A DNA stretch of 64,000 nt from Pseudomonas sp. Gutcm_11s (lineage in GTDB: Bacteria; Pseudomonadota; Gammaproteobacteria; Pseudomonadales; Pseudomonadaceae). Below are positions 47,730 to 56,700 of the stretch, one piece after another. The DNA is taken from the NCBI RefSeq assembly GCF_028649395.1, contig NZ_JAQSUW010000013.1:147373-211372 (forward strand). The letters run 5' to 3'. Position 1 is the first letter of the stretch. Each line of letters starts with the position of its first letter. The position numbers were made by a program, and so were the translations under genes. The notes below the pieces were generated by a model. That model did no database searches. It was not told where the DNA came from and was given only the letters and a program-made list of their open reading frames with translations.

Positions 47730-48974
47730 ATGTTCAGACCTCTCTCGCTCTTCATCGGTATTCGCTACACCCGCGCCAAGCGGCGCAACCACTACATCTC
47801 GTTCATCTCGCTGGCATCGATGATCGGCCTCGGCCTCGGCGTGCTGGCGATGATCGTGGTGCTGTCGGTGATGAACGGCTTCCAGAAGGAAATGAGCTCG
47901 CGCATCCTCGGCATGGTGCCGCACGCGACCCTCAGCGCCGAGCAGCCGCTGGACGATTGGCAGGCGGTTGCCGCGGCAGCGATGAAGCACCCCGAGGTGG
48001 TCGGCGCCGCGCCCTTTGCCGAGCTGGATGGCATGTTTTCCTACAAGGGCACCATGCAGCCGGTACAGGTCAACGGCATCGACCCCGCCGAGGAGCAGAA
48101 GGTCTCGATCCTCGGCCAGCACATGGTCCAGGGCAAGCTGGCCGACCTCAAGGCCGGCGAGTTCGGCGTGGTCATCGGCGAGATCACTGCGCGGCGTTTC
48201 CGCCTGAATGTGGGCGACAAGCTGACCCTGATCGTGCCGGAACTGAGTGGCGCCGCGGGTGGCATCACGCCGCGCATGCTGCGCCTGTCGGTGGTCGGCG
48301 TGTTCAAGGTTGGTGCCGAGCTGGATGGTAGCCTGGCGCTGATCCATATCGCCGATGCCTCCGGTATCCAGCGCCTGGCCGAGGGCCAGGTGCAGAGCGT
48401 GCGCATCTCCCTCAAGGACCTGTACCAGGCGCCGCAGGTCTCCGCTGCCATCGCCGGTGAGCTGGGCGCGGGCTTCAAGGCCGTCGACTGGACGCGCACC
48501 CAGGGCAGCCTGTTCAGCGCCATGCAGATGGAGAAGACCATGATCGGCCTGCTCCTGCTGCTGATCATCGCGGTAGCGGCTTTCAACATCATCGCCACGC
48601 TGATCATGGTGGTCGCCGACAAGCGTGCGGATATCGCCATCCTGCGTACCCTTGGCGCCACGCCGGGGCAGATCATGACGGTGTTCATGGTCCAGGGCAC
48701 GGTGATCGGTTGCATCGGCACCTTGGTCGGCGGCGTGCTGGGCGTGATCGTCGCGCTCAACATCAGCGGCTGGGTCGCCTGGCTGGAGAAGGCGGCCGGT
48801 ACGCACGTGTTCAGTTCCGACGTGTACTTCATCAGCAGCCTGCCATCCGACCTGCGTGGCCTGGACGTGCTACTGATCTGCGGCGCGGCGCTGACCATGA
48901 GCTTCCTCGCCACGCTGTATCCCTCCTGGCGTGCGTCGCGCACGCAGCCGGCCGAGGCCCTGCGCTACGAGTAA
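47730..48974 (+). CDS. lolE: Lipoprotein-releasing system permease LolE (second LolC-type)
   Basis: The 414-residue protein is closely related to LolC of the same operon: the last 160 residues read almost in parallel ([13 protein letters not shown] in both, [20 protein letters not shown]). It forms a LolC-LolD2-LolE transporter in the inner membrane. The periplasmic domains differ more, which suits separate roles in LolA binding and substrate recognition. Start ATG at 47730. Confidence 0.92.
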   Translation: MFRPLSLFIGIRYTRAKRRNHYISFISLASMIGLGLGVLAMIVVLSVMNGFQKEMSSRILGMVPHATLSAEQPLDDWQAVAAAAMKHPEVVGAAPFAELDGMFSYKGTMQPVQVNGIDPAEEQKVSILGQHMVQGKLADLKAGEFGVVIGEITARRFRLNVGDKLTLIVPELSGAAGGITPRMLRLSVVGVFKVGAELDGSLALIHIADASGIQRLAEGQVQSVRISLKDLYQAPQVSAAIAGELGAGFKAVDWTRTQGSLFSAMQMEKTMIGLLLLLIIAVAAFNIIATLIMVVADKRADIAILRTLGATPGQIMTVFMVQGTVIGCIGTLVGGVLGVIVALNISGWVAWLEKAAGTHVFSSDVYFISSLPSDLRGLDVLLICGAALTMSFLATLYPSWRASRTQPAEALRYE

Positions 48975-48975
48975 G

Positions 48976-49007
48976 AAAAACGCCGCTGAACAGCGGCGTT
49001 TTCTTTT
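48976..49007. terminator. Terminator after lolE
   Basis: AAAAACGCCGCTG pairs with CAGCGGCGTTTT across AA, with a T-rich tail. Lies between lolE and the convergent DUF2062 gene. Confidence 0.88.
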
Positions 49008-49536
49008 ACTGGTCGGCAGCTTGCCGGCGGCGCTCGGCGCGCTTGCGCCAGCTGTGCGCCACCCACCAGCGCCAGTACAGCATGGTGGTGGCATAGGCCA
49101 GGGCGCCGAGCAGCGCACCGGTGACCACCGAGCCGAGCAGGAAAGGCTTCCAGACAATGCTCAGCTCACCACTGATCCAGTCCCAGGTCAGCTCGTCCGG
49201 TAGCTCCATCGGCGGGATGCCGAGCAGCCAGGCGCCCATCTTGTAGGTGCAGTAGAAGATCGGCGGCATGGTGAAGGGGTTGGTCAGCCATACCAGGCCT
49301 ACCGAGATCGGCAGGTTGGCACGGATCGGAATCGCCAGGCTGGCGGCGATCAGCATCTGCGCGGGGGCCGGGATGAAGGCAGCGAACAGGCCCGCGGCCA
49401 TGGCGCGCGCCACCGAGTGGCGGTTCAGGTGCCACAGGTTGGGGTCATGCAGCAGGGCGCCGAGAAAGCGCAGCGACTTGTGTTCCCGGATCATTTCCGG
49501 ATTGGGCATGTAGCGTTTGAACAGGCGACGAGGCAT
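49006..49536 (-). CDS. DUF2062 membrane protein
   Basis: The 176-residue protein matches DUF2062: SVARAMAAGLFAAFIPAPAQM, then ANLPISVGLVWLTNPFTMPPIFYCTYKMG, with two or three membrane helices. The function is unknown; homologues are near membrane biogenesis genes. The start at 49536 fits the family; the frame extends upstream without similarity. It is divergent from comEC, 96 bases away. Confidence 0.88.
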   Translation of the reverse strand: MPRRLFKRYMPNPEMIREHKSLRFLGALLHDPNLWHLNRHSVARAMAAGLFAAFIPAPAQMLIAASLAIPIRANLPISVGLVWLTNPFTMPPIFYCTYKMGAWLLGIPPMELPDELTWDWISGELSIVWKPFLLGSVVTGALLGALAYATTMLYWRWWVAHSWRKRAERRRQAADQ

Positions 49537-49632
49537 GGGCAGTCTCGAAAAACACGAGCGGCTATTATGCACCGATGGTCGCAGGCGGGTTTGGCCGCAT
49601 TGTGACAACCGATAACCCAGGATGGGGAAACG

Positions 49633-51858
49633 ATGCGCACAGGGATGCTCGCGCTGGCTGCAGGCCTGGCCTGCCTGCCATTTATGCCGCGGCTGCCGGA
49701 GACATGGCAGCTGCTGGCGTTGCTGCCTGTCGCGTTGATGCTGCTGCCCTGGCGCAGCTATCCCGTCTCCTTCTTTCTTCTTGGCTTCGCCTGGGCCTGC
49801 TGCAGTGCGCAGATGGCTCTGGATGATCGCCTTCCTTTAGAACTCGACGGACGCACGCTGTGGCTGGAGGGGCAGGTCGTGGGCCTGCCGGAGATGGGCG
49901 AGGGCGTGGTGCGATTCCAGTTGAAGGGCTCTGTCGCCCGCGCGCATCGCCTGCCGCAGCGCATGCGCCTGGCCTGGTACGACGGCCCGCGCCTGCAGGC
50001 TGGCGAGCGCTGGCGTTTGGCGGTCAAGCTCAAGCGCCCGCGCGGCCTGGCCAATCCGCAGGGGTTCGATTACGAAGCCTGGCTGTTGGCACAGCGCATC
50101 GGCGCCACCGGTACGGTCAAGCAGGGCGAGCGCCTGGGCGCGTCGGACGGTCCGGCGGCCTGGCGTGATCAGCTGCGCCAGCGCCTGCTGGGGGTGGAGG
50201 CCCATGGTCGTGCGGGTGGCCTGGCTGCCCTGGTGCTGGGTGACGACTCCGGCCTGAGTCGCGCCGACTGGCGGGTGTTGCAGGACACCGGCACCGTGCA
50301 TCTGCTGGTGATCTCCGGCCAGCATGTGGCCATGCTGGCGGCGCTGCTCTATGGCCTGGTCGCAGGCGCTTTCCGCCTGGGCCTGTGGCCGCGCGCGTTG
50401 CCCTGGTTGCCGTGGGCCTGTGCCCTGGCCTTCATCGGTGCGCTGGGATACGGCCTGCTGGCGGGCTTCGAGGTGCCGGTGCGGCGCGCCTGCGTGATGG
50501 TCGCCCTGGTCCTGCTCTGGCGCCTGCGCTTTCGTCATCTCGGCCTGTGGTGGCCCTTGTTGCTGGCCTTCGTTCTGGTGCTGCTGGTTGAACCACTGGC
50601 CAGCCTGCAGGCGGGCTTCTGGTTGTCATTCGGGGCCGTGGCTGTGTTGGTCTGGGTATTTGGCGGGCGGCTCGGCGCCTGGTCCTGGTGGCAGGTGTGG
50701 TGGCGCGCCCAGTGGACCCTGGCGCTGGGGCTACTGCCGCTGTTCTTCGCCCTCGGTTTGCCGCTCAGCCTGAGTGGCCCGTTGGCCAATCTGGCCGCGG
50801 TGCCCTGGGTCAGCCTGCTGGTGGTGCCGCTGGCGCTGCTGGGCACGCTGCTCTTGCCGGTGCCCTGGCTGGGCGAGGCGATTCTGTGGTTGGCCGGTGG
50901 CCTGCTAGAACTGCTGTTCCAGGCGCTGGCCTGGATAGCCGCAGTGCTGCCTGCCTGGTTGCCTACCGCGCTTCCGCCGTGGGCCTGGCTGCTGGGCAGC
51001 CTGGGTGTTGTGCTCTGCCTGCTGCCGGCCGGTGCACCGGTGCGCGCATTGGGCCTGCCTTTGCTGCTGGCGCTGTTTTTGCCGCCGCGTGAGCGGCTTG
51101 CGGCCGGCCATGCGGAAGTCTGGCAGCTGGATGTCGGCCAGGGACTGGCGGTGCTGGTGCGCACCCGCGAGCATGCGTTGCTGTATGACGCCGGGCCGCG
51201 CTTCGCCGACTTCGATCTGGGCGAGCGCGTGGTCCTGCCTTCGCTGCGGCAGCTGGGCGTTGATCGGCTTGATCTGATGCTGCTCAGTCACGCCGACAGC
51301 GATCATGCGGGTGGTGCCCAGGCCGTGGCCCGGGGCATGACGGTCGGCCAGGTGCTGAGTGGCGAGGCTGGCGGGCTGCCGGTCGAGTTGCAGGCGCAGC
51401 CCTGTATCGATGGTGCCAGCTGGAACTGGGATGGCGTGCGCTTCACTACCTGGCGCTGGGCGCAGGCCGGGGAGGGTAACCAGGCCTCGTGCCTGCTGAA
51501 GATCCAGGCCGAAGGAGAGAGTCTGCTGCTGACCGGTGATATCGACGAGCGAGCCGAGCGGGCGCTGATCGAGCAGGGGCGCGATCTGCGCGCCGACTGG
51601 CTGCAGGTGCCGCACCATGGCAGCCGTAGTTCCTCGTCTGCGGCTTTTCTCGATGCGGTGCAGCCGCGAGCGGCGCTGCTGTCGCGTGGCTGGCACAACC
51701 CCTTCGGTCATCCGCATCCGCGCGTGGTGGCGCGTTATCAGGCGCGCGGAGTCGCATTGCACGACAGCGCCGAGCAGGGTGCGTTGCGTCTGCTGCTGGG
51801 GTCTGGAGAGGGCGTTGAAGGCTGGCGCCAGCGCGCGTATTTCTGGCGGGAAAAATGA
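49633..51858 (+). CDS. comEC: DNA internalisation protein ComEC/Rec2
   Basis: The 741-residue protein has the N-terminal DUF4131 region, a polytopic competence domain (HLLVISGQHVAMLAALLYGL) and a C-terminal metallo-beta-lactamase-like domain with LLSHADSDHAGG and VPHHGSRSS. ComEC forms the inner-membrane channel for single-stranded DNA during transformation. The gene is complete. It precedes exbB by 72 bases. Confidence 0.93.
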   Translation: MRTGMLALAAGLACLPFMPRLPETWQLLALLPVALMLLPWRSYPVSFFLLGFAWACCSAQMALDDRLPLELDGRTLWLEGQVVGLPEMGEGVVRFQLKGSVARAHRLPQRMRLAWYDGPRLQAGERWRLAVKLKRPRGLANPQGFDYEAWLLAQRIGATGTVKQGERLGASDGPAAWRDQLRQRLLGVEAHGRAGGLAALVLGDDSGLSRADWRVLQDTGTVHLLVISGQHVAMLAALLYGLVAGAFRLGLWPRALPWLPWACALAFIGALGYGLLAGFEVPVRRACVMVALVLLWRLRFRHLGLWWPLLLAFVLVLLVEPLASLQAGFWLSFGAVAVLVWVFGGRLGAWSWWQVWWRAQWTLALGLLPLFFALGLPLSLSGPLANLAAVPWVSLLVVPLALLGTLLLPVPWLGEAILWLAGGLLELLFQALAWIAAVLPAWLPTALPPWAWLLGSLGVVLCLLPAGAPVRALGLPLLLALFLPPRERLAAGHAEVWQLDVGQGLAVLVRTREHALLYDAGPRFADFDLGERVVLPSLRQLGVDRLDLMLLSHADSDHAGGAQAVARGMTVGQVLSGEAGGLPVELQAQPCIDGASWNWDGVRFTTWRWAQAGEGNQASCLLKIQAEGESLLLTGDIDERAERALIEQGRDLRADWLQVPHHGSRSSSSAAFLDAVQPRAALLSRGWHNPFGHPHPRVVARYQARGVALHDSAEQGALRLLLGSGEGVEGWRQRAYFWREK

Positions 51859-51930
51859 GAACCGGGATGGTCTGCGCCGACGTGACCCTATGCTAGAGTG
51901 GCGCCACTTTTCCGAGGGGGATTCTCTACC

Positions 51931-52602
51931 GTGTGGGAGCTGGTCAAATCTGGCGGCTGGATGATGCTGCCGATCATTCTGAGTTCTATCGTCGCCGCCG
52001 CCATCACTGCCGAGCGTCTCTGGACCCTCCGCGCCGCCCGTATCGCGCCGCCTCATCTGCTGGGCCAGGTGTGGCTGTGGATCAAGGAAAAGAAGCTCAC
52101 CAACGACAAGCTCAAGGAGCTGCGCGCCAACTCGCCGCTGGGGCAGATTCTCGCCGCCGGCCTGGCCAACTCCAAGCATGGTCGCGAGATCATGAAGGAG
52201 TGCATCGAGGAGGCCGCCGCCCGCGTCATCCATGATCTGGAACGCTATCTCAATACCCTCGGTACCATCGCCGGTGTTGCGCCGTTGCTCGGCCTGCTCG
52301 GCACCGTACTGGGCATGATCGATATCTTCAGTGCCTTCATGGGCACCCACATGGCCAACGCCTCGGTGCTCGCCGGTGGTATCGCCAAGGCTCTGATCAC
52401 CACCGCCGCCGGCCTGTTCGTGGCCATCCCGGCGCTGTTCTTCCACCGTTTCCTGGTGCGCCGCGTCGACGAACTGGTGGTCGGCATGGAGCAGGAGGCG
52501 ATCAAGCTGGTGGAAGTGGTGCAGGGCGACCGTGACGTCGACCTGGGCAACGGCAGCGCCCCCGCGCCGAAGGAAGCTCGCAAAGAGGTCAAGAAGGCGT
52601 GA
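51931..52602 (+). CDS. exbB: ExbB/TolQ family proton channel protein
   Basis: The 223-residue protein has three membrane helices (about 10-28, 112-137, 155-180) and family motifs TLGTIAGVAPLLGLLGTVLGMI and ITTAAGLFVAIPAL. It forms a proton channel with the next gene product. The start is GTG at 51931 giving MWELVKSGGWMMLP, preceded by AGGGGG. The last bases overlap the exbD start. The partner machine (TonB-like, or an LPS-related role) is not known here. Confidence 0.9.
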   Translation: MWELVKSGGWMMLPIILSSIVAAAITAERLWTLRAARIAPPHLLGQVWLWIKEKKLTNDKLKELRANSPLGQILAAGLANSKHGREIMKECIEEAAARVIHDLERYLNTLGTIAGVAPLLGLLGTVLGMIDIFSAFMGTHMANASVLAGGIAKALITTAAGLFVAIPALFFHRFLVRRVDELVVGMEQEAIKLVEVVQGDRDVDLGNGSAPAPKEARKEVKKA

Positions 52603-53030
52603 AGTTCCGACGCAGACAGCGGGAGAACAACGTCGAGATCAACCTGGCGTCGCTGATCGACGTGGTGTTCATCCTGCTGTTGTTCTTCGTGGTCACCACC
52701 ACCTTCACCCGCGAGACCCAGCTCAAGGTCGACCTGCCGGAAGCCGCCAGCGGCACGCCGCCGGAAGACACCGCGCTGAAGCAGATGGAAGTGCTGATCA
52801 GTGCCGAGGGTAGCTACTCGCTCAATGGCCAGGCATTGCTCAAGAGCGATCTGGACGGCCTGATGGCGGCACTGGGCAAGGAGTCCGCTGGCGACAACAG
52901 TCTGCCTCTGTCCATCAGCGCCGACGCTAAGACCCCGCACCAGGCGGTGATCACCGCCATGGACGCCGCCGGCAAGATGGGCTTCTCCCACCTGCGCATC
53001 ACCACGGTCGAGGCCGAGGCTAAGCCTTGA
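52599..53030 (+). CDS. exbD: ExbD/TolR family protein
   Basis: The 143-residue protein has a short cytoplasmic start, one membrane helix (about 16-40, [20 protein letters not shown] with the conserved proton-carrying Asp21) and a periplasmic domain. GTG start overlaps exbB by four bases, and its end overlaps the lpxK start. Confidence 0.92.
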   Translation: MKFRRRQRENNVEINLASLIDVVFILLLFFVVTTTFTRETQLKVDLPEAASGTPPEDTALKQMEVLISAEGSYSLNGQALLKSDLDGLMAALGKESAGDNSLPLSISADAKTPHQAVITAMDAAGKMGFSHLRITTVEAEAKP

Positions 53031-54031
53031 GCCTCGCCGACCGGCTGACCGCCGCCTGGTACGACGGCCATCCCGCCCTGACCCTGCTGCGCCCGCTGGA
53101 GTGGTTGTACCGGCGGGTGGTGCAGGGCAAGCGCCGCGCCTTCCTGGCCGGTGAGGGTGACATCTATCGTTCGCCTGTGCCGGTGCTGGTAGTCGGCAAC
53201 GTCACGGTTGGCGGTACCGGCAAGACTCCCATGATTCTCTGGCTGATCGAGCACTGCCGTGCACGTGGCTTGCGCGTCGGCGTGGTCAGTCGTGGTTATG
53301 GCGCGACGCCGCCGGAGCTGCCCTGGCGCGTGCGTGCCGAAGATCCGGCGAGCCATGCCGGCGACGAGCCGCTGCTGATCGTGCAGCGCAGTGGCGTGCC
53401 GCTGGTGATCGACCCACAACGTGCCCGCGCCGTGCAGGCACTGCTGGAGCAGGAGTCGCTGGATCTAATCCTCAGCGACGATGGCCTGCAACATTACCGC
53501 CTGGCTCGCGATATCGAACTGGTGCTGATCGATGCCGCGCGTGGCCTGGGCAATCGCCGCTGCCTGCCTGCCGGCCCTCTGCGCGAGCCGGCCGAGCGCC
53601 TGGCCGAGGTCGACGCGGTGCTGCGTAACGGCGCGGCCGAGGATGGCGAGGAGGGCTACGCCCTGCAGCTGCGGCCGACCGCCCTGGTCAATCTGCTCAG
53701 CGGCGAGCGTGTCGGCCTTGAGCATTTCGCGCCGGGCCAGCAGGTCCACGCGGTAGCTGGTATCGGTAACCCGCAGCGTTTCTTCAATACCCTCGAAGCG
53801 CTAAACTGGCGGCCGATCGCGCATCCTTTCGCCGACCACGCCAGCTACAGCCCCGAGGCCCTGCAGTTCAGCCCGGCGCTGCCGCTGCTGATGACCGAGA
53901 AGGATGCGGTGAAATGCCGGGCCTTCGCCGCCGCCGACTGGTGGTACCTGGCGGTGGATGCGGCGCCGTCGCCGGCCTTCGTCGCCTGGTTCGATGAGCG
54001 CCTGGATCGCCTGCCGTCCGCCCGGCCCTGA
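53027..54031 (+). CDS. lpxK: Tetraacyldisaccharide 4'-kinase LpxK
   Basis: The 334-residue kinase adds the 4'-phosphate to the lipid A precursor, forming lipid IVA at the inner membrane. The Walker A motif is in [13 protein letters not shown] near 58-70. Conserved residues follow in [15 protein letters not shown], the catalytic Asp pair region. The start is TTG at 53027, overlapping the exbD stop (TTGA); it gives the family N-terminus [17 protein letters not shown]. Confidence 0.95.
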   Translation: MSLADRLTAAWYDGHPALTLLRPLEWLYRRVVQGKRRAFLAGEGDIYRSPVPVLVVGNVTVGGTGKTPMILWLIEHCRARGLRVGVVSRGYGATPPELPWRVRAEDPASHAGDEPLLIVQRSGVPLVIDPQRARAVQALLEQESLDLILSDDGLQHYRLARDIELVLIDAARGLGNRRCLPAGPLREPAERLAEVDAVLRNGAAEDGEEGYALQLRPTALVNLLSGERVGLEHFAPGQQVHAVAGIGNPQRFFNTLEALNWRPIAHPFADHASYSPEALQFSPALPLLMTEKDAVKCRAFAAADWWYLAVDAAPSPAFVAWFDERLDRLPSARP

Positions 54032-54066
54032 GTTTTCGCGTTTTTCCACCTCTCCGAGGATTCCCC

Positions 54067-54252
54067 ATGGACCCCAAACTGCTCGACATCCTGGCCTGCC
54101 CGGTATGCAAGGGCCCGCTGCAGCTTTCCGAAGACAAGTCCGAGCTGATCAGCAAGGGCGCTGGCCTGGCCTATCCGATTCGCGACGGCATCCCGGTGAT
54201 GCTGGAGAGCGAGGCGCGCACCCTAACCACCGATGAACGCCTGGACAAGTAG
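54067..54252 (+). CDS. ycaR: Trm112/YcaR family small protein
   Basis: The 61-residue protein has CPVCKG near 11-16 and [13 protein letters not shown], the Trm112-like fold. The second pair of zinc-binding Cys is absent, as is common in the bacterial group. It is conserved between lpxK and kdsB in gammaproteobacteria. It ends immediately before the kdsB ATG. Confidence 0.9.
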   Translation: MDPKLLDILACPVCKGPLQLSEDKSELISKGAGLAYPIRDGIPVMLESEARTLTTDERLDK

Positions 54253-55014
54253 ATGACTGCCTTCACCGTTGTCATTCCCGCCCGCTACGCCTCCAGCCGC
54301 CTGCCCGGCAAGCCGCTGCAGGACATCGCCGGCAAGCCCATGGTGCAGTACGTGTGGGAGCAGGCGAAGAAGAGTTCCGCGAGCCGTGTGGTAGTGGCTA
54401 CCGACGATGCGCGCATCTTCGAGGCTTGCCAGGGCTTCGGTGCCGAAGTGCTGATGACACGCGTCGACCACAATTCCGGTACCGACCGTCTGGCCGAAGT
54501 GGCTACCCAGCTGGGGCTGGAGAGCGACGCTATCGTGGTCAACGTGCAGGGTGACGAGCCGCTGGTGCCTCCGAGCATCATCGACCAGGTGGCCGCGAAC
54601 CTGGCCGCCAATCCGCAGGCCGCCATCGCCACGCTGGCCGAGCCGGTCGAGGATGTCACCGCGCTGTTCAATCCCAATGTGGTCAAGGTGGTGGCTGACA
54701 AGACTGGCCTGGCCCTGACCTTCAGTCGTGCGCCGCTGGCCTGGGCTCGTGATGCCTTCGCCAAGAGCCGCGACGTGCTGCCGGAGGGCGTGCCATATCG
54801 CCGCCACATCGGCATCTATGCCTACCGCGCCGGCTTCCTGCATGACTTCGTGGCCTGGGGCCCGTGCTGGCTGGAAGACACCGAATGCCTGGAGCAGCTG
54901 CGTGCGCTCTGGCACGGCGTGCGCATCCACGTGGCCGATGCCCTGGAAGCGCCGGCTGCCGGAGTCGACACGCCGGAAGATCTGGAGCGGGTGCGACGCC
55001 TGCTGGGGGCCTGA
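54253..55014 (+). CDS. kdsB: 3-deoxy-manno-octulosonate cytidylyltransferase KdsB
   Basis: The 253-residue enzyme activates KDO with CTP to CMP-KDO for the LPS inner core. Signature: [16 protein letters not shown] near the start, [15 protein letters not shown], and [12 protein letters not shown]. Its ATG follows the ycaR stop without a gap, and its stop overlaps the ATG of the next gene by one base. Confidence 0.97.
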   Translation: MTAFTVVIPARYASSRLPGKPLQDIAGKPMVQYVWEQAKKSSASRVVVATDDARIFEACQGFGAEVLMTRVDHNSGTDRLAEVATQLGLESDAIVVNVQGDEPLVPPSIIDQVAANLAANPQAAIATLAEPVEDVTALFNPNVVKVVADKTGLALTFSRAPLAWARDAFAKSRDVLPEGVPYRRHIGIYAYRAGFLHDFVAWGPCWLEDTECLEQLRALWHGVRIHVADALEAPAAGVDTPEDLERVRRLLGA

Positions 55015-55478
55015 TGCGCGTCCTGTTCGTCTGCATGGGCAATATCTGCCGCTCGCCCACGGCCGAGGGCGTGTTTCGCCATCGCCTGGCGCAGGCCGGC
55101 CTGCACGAACAGGTGACGGTGGATTCCGCCGGCACCGGCGACTGGCATGTGGGCAAGGCGCCGGATGGTCGCTCCAGCCAGGCCGCACTGGGCCGCGGCT
55201 ACGACCTGTCGAGCCTGCGGGCGCGTCAGGTGCAGCGCGAGGACTTCCAGCGTTTCGACCTGATCCTGGCCATGGATCACGACAACCTGGCGCGTTTGCA
55301 GGCGCTGCGGCCATCCTCCGGTGGTGCCGAGCTGGACCTGTTCCTGCGCCGCTACCAACTGGCGCTGGATGAGGTGCCCGATCCCTATTACGGTGGGGCA
55401 GACGGCTTCGAGCAGGTGCTGGACATGATCGAGCAAGCCAGCGATGCGCTGCTCGTCGAGATCAAGGGGCGCCTGTGA
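55014..55478 (+). CDS. ptpA: Low molecular weight protein tyrosine phosphatase
   Basis: The 154-residue enzyme has the P-loop CMGNICRS at 7-14 (CX5R, nucleophile Cys7, Arg13) and the general-acid Asp in DPYYGG near 126. It dephosphorylates phosphotyrosine, perhaps of polysaccharide-linked kinases. The ATG at 55014 overlaps the kdsB stop; murB overlaps its end. Homologues at this place are common in Pseudomonas. Confidence 0.93.
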   Translation: MRVLFVCMGNICRSPTAEGVFRHRLAQAGLHEQVTVDSAGTGDWHVGKAPDGRSSQAALGRGYDLSSLRARQVQREDFQRFDLILAMDHDNLARLQALRPSSGGAELDLFLRRYQLALDEVPDPYYGGADGFEQVLDMIEQASDALLVEIKGRL

Positions 55479-56494
55479 GTCTGCAGTTCAACGAAGCGTT
55501 TTCCCTCAAGCCGTTCAACACCTTCGGTGTGGACGTCGGGGCGCGGCTGTTCTCCGAGGCGCGAGATGACGGCGACATTCGCCAGGCACTGGCCGAGGCC
55601 GAGCGCCGGGGCTTGCCGTTGCTGCCCATCGGTGGTGGCAGCAACCTGCTGCTGACCGGCGATGTCGAGGCTCTGGTGTTGCGTATTGCCAGTCGCGGTC
55701 TGCGCGTCCTGACCGACGATGGTGAGCGGGTCGTGGTAGAGGCGGAAGCGGGCGAGTCCTGGCATCCCTTCGTGCTCTGGACCCTGGAGCAGGGCCTTTC
55801 CGGCCTGGAGAACCTAAGCCTGATCCCCGGCACCGTCGGTGCCGCGCCGATGCAGAACATCGGTGCCTATGGCGTGGAGATCAAGGACGTGTTCGCCGGG
55901 TTGACCGCGCTGGATCGCCAGACGGGTGAGCTGCGCGAGTTCGATCTCGGCGAGTGCGCCTTCGCCTATCGCGACAGCCTGTTCAAGCAGCAGCCGGGAC
56001 GCTGGCTGATCCTGCGTGTGCGTTTCGCCCTGAGCCGGGCGACGACTTTGCACCTGGACTACGGTCCGGTGCGTCAGCGCCTGCAGCAGGAGGGCATCGA
56101 GGCGCCGACGGCTCGCGATGTCAGTCGGGCCATCTGTGCCATTCGTAGCGAGAAACTGCCCGATCCGGCCGAGCTGGGCAACGCCGGCAGCTTCTTCAAG
56201 AATCCGGTGGTGCCGACCGCGCTGGCCAAACGCATCCGTGCCGAGCATGCTGACCTGGTCAGCTATCCGGCAGGCGAGGGTCAGGTAAAGCTCGCGGCCG
56301 GCTGGCTGATCGAGCGAGCAGGGTGGAAGGGCTTCCGCGAAGGAGATGCGGGGGTGCATCGTCTGCAGGCGCTGGTGCTGGTCAACTACGGCGCGGCGTC
56401 GGGAGGGCAGCTGCTGGCGCTGGCCCGGCGTATTCAGGCGGATATCGAGCAGCGCTTTGGAGTTTTGCTGGAGATAGAGCCCAACGTGCTCTGA
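55475..56494 (+). CDS. murB: UDP-N-acetylenolpyruvoylglucosamine reductase MurB
   Basis: The 339-residue type I MurB reduces UDP-GlcNAc-enolpyruvate with NADPH and FAD to form UDP-MurNAc. Features: NTFGVDVGARLF, FAD-binding GGGSNLLLTGD, NIGAYGVEIKD, the catalytic Ser in GNAGSFFKNP and Glu in EIEPNVL at the end. The GTG start overlaps ptpA by four bases. Confidence 0.96.
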   Translation: MSLQFNEAFSLKPFNTFGVDVGARLFSEARDDGDIRQALAEAERRGLPLLPIGGGSNLLLTGDVEALVLRIASRGLRVLTDDGERVVVEAEAGESWHPFVLWTLEQGLSGLENLSLIPGTVGAAPMQNIGAYGVEIKDVFAGLTALDRQTGELREFDLGECAFAYRDSLFKQQPGRWLILRVRFALSRATTLHLDYGPVRQRLQQEGIEAPTARDVSRAICAIRSEKLPDPAELGNAGSFFKNPVVPTALAKRIRAEHADLVSYPAGEGQVKLAAGWLIERAGWKGFREGDAGVHRLQALVLVNYGAASGGQLLALARRIQADIEQRFGVLLEIEPNVL

Positions 56495-56655
56495 GGGCTT
56501 GCCTCGGAGCTTGCGCTCGCCAGCGGGCGGTGTCGCGAGTGGCCGGGGTAGGGCGCCGCTCCCATCTAAATCACCAACTGTCTCTGCCGCTTGCGTGAGT
56601 GATCGTCATGCCCTGCCTGGGCGCGGAGAGAGCGAAAACATAACGAGCAGAAACG

Positions 56656-56685
56656 AAAAAGGGGATGCCGAAGCATCCCCTTTTT
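56656..56685. terminator. Terminator between murB and rne
   Basis: AAAAAGGGGATGC pairs with GCATCCCCTTTTT around CGAA; with A- and T-runs on both sides it can end both murB and rne transcripts. It begins 15 bases beyond the rne stop. Confidence 0.92.
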
Positions 56686-56700
56686 CTTGTACCGCCGATC

